Source: Deltaproteobacteria bacterium
Lineage (GTDB): Bacteria > Desulfobacterota > Desulfobacteria > Desulfobacterales > Desulfosarcinaceae
Reading direction: 5' to 3'
NCBI GenBank assembly: GCA_021824175.1
Contig: JAKALP010000038.1
Span: forward strand, 1 to 49,242
DNA: 49,242 nt
Shown here: in pieces, positions 1-8,152 of the stretch
How the letters are laid out: each line of letters starts with the position of its first letter
Position numbering within the stretch: the first letter of the stretch is position 1
Translations under genes and position numbers: made by a program
The notes under the pieces: generated by a model
Seen by the model: only the letters and a program-made list of their open reading frames with translations
Databases searched by the model: none
Told to the model about the DNA's origin: nothing

Positions 1-206
1 GTTGGATCTGTTCCCGCACCCCCCAATCCAACCAACTCTAAAATTCAAAACGGCTTGACCACTATATGTTGGGGGTACCCATTAAAAAGCCGGATGCGGC
101 AAAACTATAAAAGAGCGGCCAAAACTTCTCTTTCCCTTGCAGTGCAAATTCGCGTGCTGCGCGTGTGCTGTGTAGTGAGTTGGGAACGAAAACAACTCGA
201 AGTAAA
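1..206. other. Intergenic sequence at window edge
   Basis: I see no convincing gene here. Short reading frames exist on both strands but have no ribosome binding site and no recognisable protein. A short inverted repeat (GTTGGAT at 1-7 against ATCCAAC at 26-32) lies at the very edge. It may be the end of a feature outside the window. Confidence 0.5.
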
Positions 207-242
207 ACGGAGGGCACGGGGAAAATTCCCCGTGCCCTCCGT
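203..242 (-). terminator. Strong rho-independent terminator downstream of nrfA
   Basis: A near-perfect inverted repeat has arms at 207-223 and 226-242, 16-17 bp and GC-rich (ACGGAGGGCACGGGGA and its complement). Read on the minus strand, it follows the nrfA stop by about 55 bp and runs into TTTTACTT. This fits the end of the nrfHA transcript. The plus-strand side is also T-rich (ending GGTTTTT at about 250-256), so it may work in both directions. Confidence 0.8.
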
Positions 243-297
243 GTTGCTTGGTTTTTAGACAGATCAATTACTCTATGCCATGGCCGCTTCTGTATTC

Positions 298-1740
<1,443 letters not shown>

Positions 1741-1757
1741 ACGTACCCCTTTGCCTA

Positions 1758-2225
1758 TTATGGTTCCATCCGGCCGAGTCCGGCGCGTTCTCCATGCCCC
1801 ACGCCGGCATGGCAATGGGTGCAGTTGGCGCCATTGGCTTTATTTCCTTGCATCATAACAAGCCCCTGCAACACCCCTTCATGGCAGCGGACGCAGTTAT
1901 CCATTAATATTCTACTATCTTTCTGAGTGATGGTGATGGGTTCGTGGAAGTCCTGAAAAGTGAAAGCCGCCGAATGGCGTCGACCGTTATCGGCCTTGGC
2001 CACGTATTTGCCGATCAGGTCGTGGGGCAGATGGCACTCCACGCACGTCGCGGCCTTGTGATGGCTGGATTTTTGCCAGGAATCAAACTGGGGGCGCATG
2101 ATGTGGCAGTTGACGCACACCCGCGGATCTGAACTGGCGTATGAAAAGCCTTCGGCATATTGAAAAGTATAAATGCCGACCCCCAAAAATACGCCGATTA
2201 GAACTGCCGTCAATACACGTGCCAT
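1758..2225 (-). CDS. nrfH: Tetrahaem cytochrome c quinol dehydrogenase NrfH
   Basis: NapC/NirT-family membrane-anchored tetrahaem cytochrome that takes electrons from menaquinol and passes them to NrfA, with which it forms a complex. The 155-residue protein has one N-terminal transmembrane helix (about residues 4-22) and four CxxCH motifs (CVNCH, CVECH, CVRCH, CTHCH). The first is followed by IMRPQ, consistent with the Met ligand known at the first NrfH haem. An in-frame stop lies directly upstream of the ATG at 2225, which fixes the longest start, although no strong ribosome binding site is visible. It is the first gene of the nrfHA operon. Confidence 0.93.
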   Translation of the reverse strand: MARVLTAVLIGVFLGVGIYTFQYAEGFSYASSDPRVCVNCHIMRPQFDSWQKSSHHKAATCVECHLPHDLIGKYVAKADNGRRHSAAFTFQDFHEPITITQKDSRILMDNCVRCHEGVLQGLVMMQGNKANGANCTHCHAGVGHGERAGLGRMEP

Positions 2226-2352
2226 GGCTTAATAAGTTTCTGGTTTGGGTGGGTGCATGGTGTTCCGGCGGCAACATGCCAACAATCCATTGATTATTTT
2301 ATCTACCGCCAATTCGGTATTTGTCAAATAGCAATTTACTGACTTGTGATCT

Positions 2353-2366
2353 TTGACTTAAGTCAA
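2353..2366. promoter_or_regulatory. FNR/CRP-type palindromic operator upstream of nrfH
   Basis: Perfect 14-bp palindrome TTGACTTAAGTCAA (TTGAC-N4-GTCAA), about 128 bp upstream of the nrfH start. FNR/CRP-family regulators bind TTGAT-N4-ATCAA-like or TTGTGA-N6-TCACAA-like sites. In sulfate reducers HcpR, a member of this family, controls nitrite-stress genes. A second, looser repeat (GGTCATTTGACC) lies at 2389-2400. The match is to the architecture, not to an exact consensus, so the identity of the regulator is inference. Confidence 0.5.
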
Positions 2367-2436
2367 TTTTGAAGGGGCCATCAGGTGGGGTCATTTGACC
2401 ATGTGATTTCAAATTCAGGAAGAGAACCGGGTAGAA

Positions 2437-2494
2437 TACAAGCTACCTCAAAATAAAAATCTTGGGCCAAAAGATTATTTTGAAATAGCTTGTA
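2437..2494. repeat. Long AT-rich inverted repeat between nrfH and the hydrolase gene
   Basis: The arms TACAAGCTA-NN-TCAAAATAA and the matching complement flank a centre near CTTGGGCCAAAAG. About 22 of the bases can pair, with one 2-bp mismatch and a small bulge. It lies about 40 bp downstream of the hydrolase stop on the minus strand and about 210 bp upstream of nrfH. There is no clear T-run after either arm, so it may be a weak terminator, an mRNA-stabilising hairpin or a small mobile-type palindrome. The remainder of 2226-2534 shows only the operator described separately. Confidence 0.55.
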
Positions 2495-2534
2495 GATCTT
2501 TTCTCACGGCTGATGAATACCCCCTGAGGTAGAA

Positions 2535-3350
2535 CTACCGCCCACCGAGGATATTGCGGATAAAAGCGACCATGTCCAGAATAACTTCACTGCGATTGAC
2601 TTCATTAAAAATCTCATGCATGGCGCCGGAGTAAATCTTCATTTGGAAGACCTGGCCTTTCAATCGTTCGATGACCAGCCGGGTAGCGGGCATTGGAACC
2701 AGCATATCAGCTTCACCATGCAGATACAGCAGCGGCAAACGGCCCAGAGACGGGCCAGCCTGAACTTGATCCATGGCGGCCAACATGGCTTGGAGAGTCG
2801 CGCGCTTAAAGGGGCCATGCCAGACCAGAGGATCTTGCGCATAGGCTTGGCCCACGGAGGGATCGCGCGACAGAGTCGAAGGATCAATGGGGATGTCCGG
2901 GATAGGGTCCATGGCCGCAAGCTGTTCCAAAATTGGACGGCAGCCGAACATGGGTCCGGAGAGCACTACGGCACTCAACCCATGTCCGTGGCGCTGGGCA
3001 TAGCGCGCGGCGATCAAACCACCCATGGAGTGACCGATGAGCACCATGGGAACGCCAGGATACTTGGTCCGGCAATGTTGCGCCACTTGATGCAGATCAT
3101 CGACGACCTTTTCAAAATCCTTGATCAAAACCCGCTCGCCTTCCGAGCGCCCATGGCCTTGATGGTCTGGCCCAAATACGGCCGCACCCACCTCTCTCAA
3201 AGCATTGGCCACATGTTCGTAGCGCCCGATGTGTTCGCCGTAGCCATGGACCAACAAAGCGATCCAGGATGCTTTGCTATTTGGCCACTGGCGGACGTAA
3301 CGCGATTCGCCCGCTTTATTCTCAACCTGCCATTCCATCACAACTTCCAT
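2535..3350 (-). CDS. Monoglyceride-lipase-like alpha/beta hydrolase (Hydrolase_4 / S33)
   Basis: Serine hydrolase of the monoacylglycerol lipase / lysophospholipase group, probably acting on lipid esters in the cytoplasm or at the inner membrane face. Visible features of the 271-residue product are the oxyanion-hole region LLVHGYGEH, the nucleophile elbow GHSMGG (Ser108), the acid in LHGEAD (Asp215) and the catalytic His in AMHEIFNE (His245). These form a complete triad. The reading frame extends upstream to 3386, but GGGAGG lies 5 nt before the ATG at 3350, so that start is used. It is transcribed alone and divergently from the amidase. Confidence 0.85.
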   Translation of the reverse strand: MEVVMEWQVENKAGESRYVRQWPNSKASWIALLVHGYGEHIGRYEHVANALREVGAAVFGPDHQGHGRSEGERVLIKDFEKVVDDLHQVAQHCRTKYPGVPMVLIGHSMGGLIAARYAQRHGHGLSAVVLSGPMFGCRPILEQLAAMDPIPDIPIDPSTLSRDPSVGQAYAQDPLVWHGPFKRATLQAMLAAMDQVQAGPSLGRLPLLYLHGEADMLVPMPATRLVIERLKGQVFQMKIYSGAMHEIFNEVNRSEVILDMVAFIRNILGGR

Positions 3351-3497
3351 CCCAACCTCCCTGAGTGAATAAAATAACATACTCAAAAATGATTATGGAA
3401 TGCAACCCTGGGATGCCCCTGCGACTAGCATGACACGATGCGGCCATCCGTGCTAAAAGGGACCAACCCATACCGATGACAAGCAAAGGAGCTGCCA

Positions 3498-4961
3498 TTG
3501 AAAGAGATCGCATTTTGTTCCGCAACAGAGCTGGCAAAGATGATCAGAGATGGAAAAATTTCTAGCACTGAGTTGGTGGATCTATATTTAAGGCGCATTG
3601 AACAGCTCAACCCCAAAATCAACGCCGTGGTCACCCTGGACCGCGAAGGGGCGCTTAAACAGGCCAAGGCCGCCGATAAGGCCAGGGCCAAGGGCAAATC
3701 GTTAGGTCCCTTACACGGTATACCAATAACAATAAAGGATGGATTTGAAACGGCGGGGCTGCGCACCACCTCGGGAGCGCCGGTCTTCAAAAACCACACG
3801 CCCAAGGTCCATGCGGCAGCGGTGCAACGCTACGTGGATGCTGGCGCCGTCATCATGGGAAAAACCAATGTACCGCTGTTTTGCGCCGACTCCCAAAGCT
3901 ACAACGACATCTTTGGCATCACCAATAACCCCTGGGATGTGAGCCGTTCTCCCGGCGGATCATCCGGCGGCGCCGCCGCGGCCGTAGCAGCGGGGCTGAC
4001 CGGCCTGGAGCTGGGCTCCGACATTGCCGGCTCCATCCGTTTGCCCGCCTCCTGGTGCGGCGTATTTGGCCACCGGCCCAGCTTCGGAATTGTACCTTTC
4101 AGAGGTCATATCCCGCCACCGCCGGGGATAGTGGCCGAAGCCGATCTCGCCGTGGCCGGCCCCATCGCCCGCAGCGCCGCGGATCTGAAGCTGGCATTGG
4201 ATCTATTGGCTGGCCCGGACCCATTGACCGCCACCGCCTGGCAACTGGCGTTGCCCAAGCCCAGGGCCAACTCCCTGAAGAAATATCGCATCGCCGCCTG
4301 GATGTCCGAAGATGGCTTCCCAGTGGATCAAACCGTGCAACGGGTTTTGAAAGGAGTAATATCGGCCTTGCGCTCGGAAGGGGCTGCCGTGGATGAAAAA
4401 GCGCGGCCGGGGTTCAACGCCGCCGACTCCTTCCGCACCTATCAGAAGATGTTGACCCCCATCATCGCCTCCGGTTTTCCCAGCAAGGTGCTTGAGTTTT
4501 TAGCGCAAGTCGCCCAAAGCGAAGGCGAACGATCCGACTTGGGAATCTTTGCCACGGATACCCACCTGCTGCACCGCCACTGGCTCTCGGCCAACGCCAA
4601 GCGCCAGGCCCATCGGCATATGTGGGCCGATTTTTTTAAGCGCTATGACGTGTTGCTCTGCCCCGTGGTCAGCGTGCCCGCCATTGTCCACGATACCCGA
4701 CGCACCCAAATTGAACGCACCATTCAGGTCAATGGCCGGAGCGAGCCCTATGGATTACTTCTCAAATGGGCCGGCCTTTTCACCCATGTGTACCTGCCAT
4801 GCACCAGCGCACCGGTGGGCCGGACCGCCGAAGGATTGCCCGTCGGCATCCAAGTCGTGGGGCCCTACCTGGAAGATCTGACTACCATTGATTTCGCCCA
4901 AAGACTGGCCAAAGTGATCGGCGGGTATGAACCGCCGCCGGGATATCAAGGAAAGCCATGA
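3498..4961 (+). CDS. Amidase signature family protein (TTG start)
   Basis: Amidase-signature hydrolase of 487 residues, related to fatty-acid-amide and aryl-acylamidases. The Ser-Ser-Lys triad is complete: Lys80 in ITIKDG, cis-Ser155 in GGSSGG and nucleophile Ser179 in GSDIAGSIR, with the normal 24-residue spacing between the two serines. The start is TTG, preceded by AAGGAG with a 6-nt spacer; no better in-frame ATG fits. Its substrate cannot be read from the sequence. A GatA role in tRNA amidation is unlikely because gatB and gatC are not adjacent. Its stop overlaps the next start by 4 bp (ATGA), so the two genes are coupled. Confidence 0.88.
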   Translation: MKEIAFCSATELAKMIRDGKISSTELVDLYLRRIEQLNPKINAVVTLDREGALKQAKAADKARAKGKSLGPLHGIPITIKDGFETAGLRTTSGAPVFKNHTPKVHAAAVQRYVDAGAVIMGKTNVPLFCADSQSYNDIFGITNNPWDVSRSPGGSSGGAAAAVAAGLTGLELGSDIAGSIRLPASWCGVFGHRPSFGIVPFRGHIPPPPGIVAEADLAVAGPIARSAADLKLALDLLAGPDPLTATAWQLALPKPRANSLKKYRIAAWMSEDGFPVDQTVQRVLKGVISALRSEGAAVDEKARPGFNAADSFRTYQKMLTPIIASGFPSKVLEFLAQVAQSEGERSDLGIFATDTHLLHRHWLSANAKRQAHRHMWADFFKRYDVLLCPVVSVPAIVHDTRRTQIERTIQVNGRSEPYGLLLKWAGLFTHVYLPCTSAPVGRTAEGLPVGIQVVGPYLEDLTTIDFAQRLAKVIGGYEPPPGYQGKP

Positions 4962-5401
4962 CGCCCGCTCTCTTCCGTCTTCTGATCAATTGCTACCCGC
5001 CTTATTGGGGAACCGGTATCAGTGTAAAACGCCTGTCATCCGATTACCGGCGCCTGACCATCCAGATGAAGTCCCGGTTTTACAACCGCAACTATGTCGG
5101 CACCCACTTCGGTGGTTCACTCTACGCCATGACCGATCCCTTTTACATGCTGATGCTGATTCAGAACTTGGGGAAAGAGTATTGGGTGTGGGATAAATCC
5201 GCCAGTATCGATTTTATCAAACCCGGTCGCGGCCCGGTGACGGCGGAGTTTCGCATCGACCAGGCCCTGATCGATACGATTTACAGCCAAACCGCCGAAG
5301 GTCAGAAATATCTTCCTGAATTACCGGTGGAAGTCAAAGATCAAAACGGCGAGATTGTGGCCCGAATAATCAAGACGCTTTACATTCGTAGGAAAGAGTA
5401 G
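4958..5401 (+). CDS. DUF4442 hotdog-fold thioesterase-like protein
   Basis: 147-residue protein resembling the DUF4442 branch of hotdog-fold acyl-CoA thioesterases. Typical features are the central GTHFGGSLYAMTDPFYM block (about residues 50-66), which corresponds to the hotdog helix, and a following strand with KSASIDFIKPGRG. Activity on a specific acyl-CoA is inferred from the fold only. It overlaps the amidase by 4 bp, suggesting joint action on an acyl or amide substrate. There is no signal peptide, so it is probably cytoplasmic. Confidence 0.75.
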   Translation: MTPALFRLLINCYPPYWGTGISVKRLSSDYRRLTIQMKSRFYNRNYVGTHFGGSLYAMTDPFYMLMLIQNLGKEYWVWDKSASIDFIKPGRGPVTAEFRIDQALIDTIYSQTAEGQKYLPELPVEVKDQNGEIVARIIKTLYIRRKE

Positions 5402-5452
5402 ATACCTTGTTCAGCTTAGCCATATGCCGGACAATTTTGAAAGTGGCTGAAT

Positions 5453-5473
5453 GACCGGTTTGCCAAATCGGTC
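5453..5473. terminator. Possible hairpin between convergent genes
   Basis: Imperfect inverted repeat GACCGgTTTG / CAAATCGGTC, about 9 bp, in the gap between the plus-strand thioesterase gene and minus-strand mazG. It has no clear T-run, so it would be a weak bidirectional terminator at best. Confidence 0.25.
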
Positions 5474-5540
5474 TGAATTTCATGGGGTGATGAGGAAGGG
5501 ATCTGATTCGCAGACTAACCTATTTTCGGCAGCCGCAATG

Positions 5541-6362
5541 CTAATGGGGTTCTTGGTTTTTTTTTGCTTGTTCCCACAATGCTTCCATCTCGTCCCGGGG
5601 CAGATCCTTGAGCGCCTTGCTCTGGGAAGCCGCCATGCGCTCCATCTCTTTGAAGCGACGGACAAATTTTTGGGTGGACTTTGACAAGGCGGTTTCGGGA
5701 TGAATTCCAGCCAGGCGGGCCACATTGACCATGGTGAATAAGATGTCGCCGAACTCTTCGGTGGCTTTCTCCTTATTGGCAATCGGCGCACCGGCCTGGG
5801 GGCCCAGTTCAGCCTTGAATTCGTCCCACTCGGCTTCGGTCTGGGTTAAAACTCCGGCCAGACTATCCCAGTCAAAACCAATGCCCGCCGCCCGTTCGGA
5901 AACGCGGTAAGAGCGCATCAGGGCCGGCAGCCCCGAGGGCACGGTATCCATCAGTGAAGTATCCGCGTGGCCTTTTTCTTTTTGTTTAATCTCACGCCAC
6001 CGCTGTTTGACCTCCTCGGCATTCTCGACCTTGTCGGTTCCAAATACATGGGGATGGCGGTGGACCATCTTGCGGATAATCCGCTCCAGGGCATCCGTGG
6101 GCGCAAAACGCCGTTGCTCGTGGTAAAGGTGCAACAAAAACAGCACTTGGAACAGCACATCCCCCATCTCCTCCTGGATGGCGGCCGTGTCGTCGGCGGC
6201 AATGGCCTCCACCAGTTCAAAGACCTCTTCAATCAAATAGACGCTCAGGGTGGAAGGGGTCTGCTTGCGATCCCAGGGACATCCGTTTTCACCACGTAAG
6301 GTGGCGATCAGATCCATCAGTGCGCCAAAGGTGGGGGTAATTACTTTTGCGGGTTGTGCCAC
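5541..6362 (-). CDS. mazG: Nucleoside triphosphate pyrophosphohydrolase MazG
   Basis: House-cleaning enzyme that hydrolyses (d)NTPs to NMP and pyrophosphate. It has the two-repeat MazG arrangement: the first repeat has RGENGCPWD and the metal-binding EEVFELVEA...EEMGDVLFQ helices, and the second has EWDEFKAE...TEEFGDILFT. The frame is open to an ATG at 6416, but that start would overlap cvpA by 76 bp. The GTG at 6362 overlaps it by 22 bp and has GAGGA 12 nt upstream, giving 273 residues. The start is uncertain. It lies downstream of cvpA in a minus-strand pair. Confidence 0.9.
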   Translation of the reverse strand: MAQPAKVITPTFGALMDLIATLRGENGCPWDRKQTPSTLSVYLIEEVFELVEAIAADDTAAIQEEMGDVLFQVLFLLHLYHEQRRFAPTDALERIIRKMVHRHPHVFGTDKVENAEEVKQRWREIKQKEKGHADTSLMDTVPSGLPALMRSYRVSERAAGIGFDWDSLAGVLTQTEAEWDEFKAELGPQAGAPIANKEKATEEFGDILFTMVNVARLAGIHPETALSKSTQKFVRRFKEMERMAASQSKALKDLPRDEMEALWEQAKKNQEPH

Positions 6363-6871
6363 GTCTGTTTCAATTCCTCGAGGTGGGCATGATAGCGCTT
6401 TTCCAGATCGGTGCAAGCGCCGCGCACCAACAAAGTGTTAAGGCCCTGGGTGTATTTGACCACCATGGAGCCTTTCAGCATGGCGCTGTTTTTGGGCAAA
6501 AAAGTTGTCAACATGATCACGATGGCCGAGACAATCAGAGCACCCTTGATCGCCCCGAAAACAAGACCGCACAAACGGTCGGTCCAGCCCAGAAAGACAA
6601 TATTCATGAGATACTTGATGAGCATGCCGATAAGGCTGACCACCAGATAAACCCCGATAAACAAAAGCAAACAGCTGATGATGTTGGCATAGCTTCCGTT
6701 CGGAACCCAACGCGCCAAGTGCTGGGCCACCTGGGGATAAAAACGGTAGGCAGCGAAAAAGCCACTGAAAACCCCTATAATGGAGGAGAGCTCCTTAACT
6801 AACCCCCTGAAAATACCACGAATCAGGAAAAATCCCAAAATAACCAACAACGCGATGTCAAGCAGATTCAC
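6341..6871 (-). CDS. cvpA: CvpA family integral membrane protein
   Basis: Membrane protein of 176 residues with about four hydrophobic segments (roughly residues 4-22, 27-45, 62-85 and 104-124) and the family N-terminus MNLLDIALLVILGFFLIRG. CvpA proteins are known from colicin V production and envelope-stress phenotypes; the biochemical role is not defined. The start codon is GTG at 6871, with a modest GGTGA upstream. It is followed by and overlaps mazG, so the two are probably cotranscribed. It is divergent from phoH. Confidence 0.82.
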   Translation of the reverse strand: MNLLDIALLVILGFFLIRGIFRGLVKELSSIIGVFSGFFAAYRFYPQVAQHLARWVPNGSYANIISCLLLFIGVYLVVSLIGMLIKYLMNIVFLGWTDRLCGLVFGAIKGALIVSAIVIMLTTFLPKNSAMLKGSMVVKYTQGLNTLLVRGACTDLEKRYHAHLEELKQTWHNPQK

Positions 6872-6986
6872 AAGTCACCATTAATTCGCGGTAAAGATGG
6901 CGGCCATCCGAAGGAAACTGGCCATGGTTGTGAGGCTGAGAAGCTATCAAAGGGCTTTGGGGGCGTCAAGGTGAAATCATTTGCCG

Positions 6987-7014
6987 TTTGCTTTCATTGG
7001 CAAACTTTTATAAT
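6987..7014 (+). promoter_or_regulatory. Probable sigma-70 promoter for phoH
   Basis: A perfect TATAAT at 7009-7014 is preceded, 16 bp upstream, by TTTGCT at 6987-6992. An inverted repeat GTTTGC...GCAAAC (6986-7005) covers the -35/-10 spacer and could be an operator. The promoter is about 115 bp upstream of the chosen phoH start. Confidence 0.5.
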
Positions 7015-7126
7015 CTTACCGCTCAGATTGAAAATATTCATGGCAAGCGACCGGCCGACCTCAGGGTTCGGATGAATGGCGCCTGCCAGCGGTTTCAGGA
7101 AAGGAAAGGTCGGAAGACGGCAACCA

Positions 7127-8143
7127 ATGAGCATGGATTCTCACCAAACCAAAATGACCTTTGCGGACGTGGAGCTGGCGCGTCAGCTCTTCGGCGAACA
7201 CAATAGTCACTTGCAGCGCATCGCTCAGTCTCTGGGATTAAAGATCGAAAGTCGCGCCAACACGGTTCACTTGAATGGAGATAAGATTTCAGTAGAGTTG
7301 GCCCAAAACCTCTTGACCCAACTCTACGGCCTGCTTAAAGAAAAATATCCCGTCTACGCCAACGATATCGATTATGCCCTGCGCATGTTGAGCGCCAATG
7401 ATGGCGCCAAACTCAAAGATATTTTTCTGGATACGGTCTATGTGACGGCCAAAAAGATGGCCATCACGCCCAAAAGCCCGGCGCAGAAGGAGTATATCGA
7501 TGCCATGCGCCAACACGACATTGTCTTTGGCATCGGGCCGGCCGGCACCGGCAAAACCTATTTAGCCATGGCCATGGCCGTAGCCGCCTTAACCAAGGGT
7601 TCGGTGAGCCGCATCATCCTCACCCGTCCGGCCGTGGAAGCCGGTGAAGCCTTGGGCTTTTTGCCGGGTGATCTGGCCGACAAAGTCGACCCCTACCTGC
7701 GGCCCCTGTATGATGCGCTGCATGACATGATGCGCTTTGAAAAGGTCACTGGGTTGATGCAACAGGGAGTGATCGAAGTGGCCCCCATCGCGTTCATGCG
7801 CGGCCGGACCCTCAACGACTCCTTCATTATCCTGGACGAAGCCCAGAATACGACCTCCGAGCAGATGAAGATGTTCCTGACCCGCATTGGATTCAACTCC
7901 AAGGCCGTCATCACCGGCGACATCACCCAGATCGATTTGCCACCCCAGAAGAAATCAGGACTGATCCAGGCCAAGGAGATCCTGTCCGATATCGAAGGCA
8001 TCAAAATGGTATTTTTCTCCCAGCGCGATGTGGTGCGCCACCGGCTGGTTCAGGATATCATCAAGGCCTATGAAGCTGCCGCCCGCAAAAGCGCCCAAAC
8101 TAATGGAAGCTTGCGGCAAACCGCCGAGCAGCCGATGGATTAG
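7127..8143 (+). CDS. phoH: PhoH-like phosphate-starvation ATPase
   Basis: Predicted cytoplasmic P-loop ATPase of the PhoH/YbeZ family, linked to RNA metabolism and usually encoded beside ybeY as here. The 338-residue form has Walker A GPAGTGKT (137-144), a Walker B-like FIILDEAQN (DEAQ 237-240) and the family block LTRPAVEAGEALGFLPGD. The frame is open to an ATG at 7076, but the 17 extra residues are basic and unlike the family N-terminus. The ATG at 7127 is preferred, although no strong ribosome binding site separates the candidates. It is first in the run phoH-pgpH-ybeY. Confidence 0.9.
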   Translation: MSMDSHQTKMTFADVELARQLFGEHNSHLQRIAQSLGLKIESRANTVHLNGDKISVELAQNLLTQLYGLLKEKYPVYANDIDYALRMLSANDGAKLKDIFLDTVYVTAKKMAITPKSPAQKEYIDAMRQHDIVFGIGPAGTGKTYLAMAMAVAALTKGSVSRIILTRPAVEAGEALGFLPGDLADKVDPYLRPLYDALHDMMRFEKVTGLMQQGVIEVAPIAFMRGRTLNDSFIILDEAQNTTSEQMKMFLTRIGFNSKAVITGDITQIDLPPQKKSGLIQAKEILSDIEGIKMVFFSQRDVVRHRLVQDIIKAYEAAARKSAQTNGSLRQTAEQPMD

Positions 8144-8152
8144 ACCGATCCC

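Noticed and set aside
6363-6416. Longer mazG start at 6416
   Set aside because: It would overlap cvpA by 76 bp and add residues without similarity to MazG.
7076-7126. Longer phoH start
   Set aside because: The extra 17 residues are basic and unlike the PhoH N-terminus, and no better ribosome binding site supports it; kept only as an alternative.
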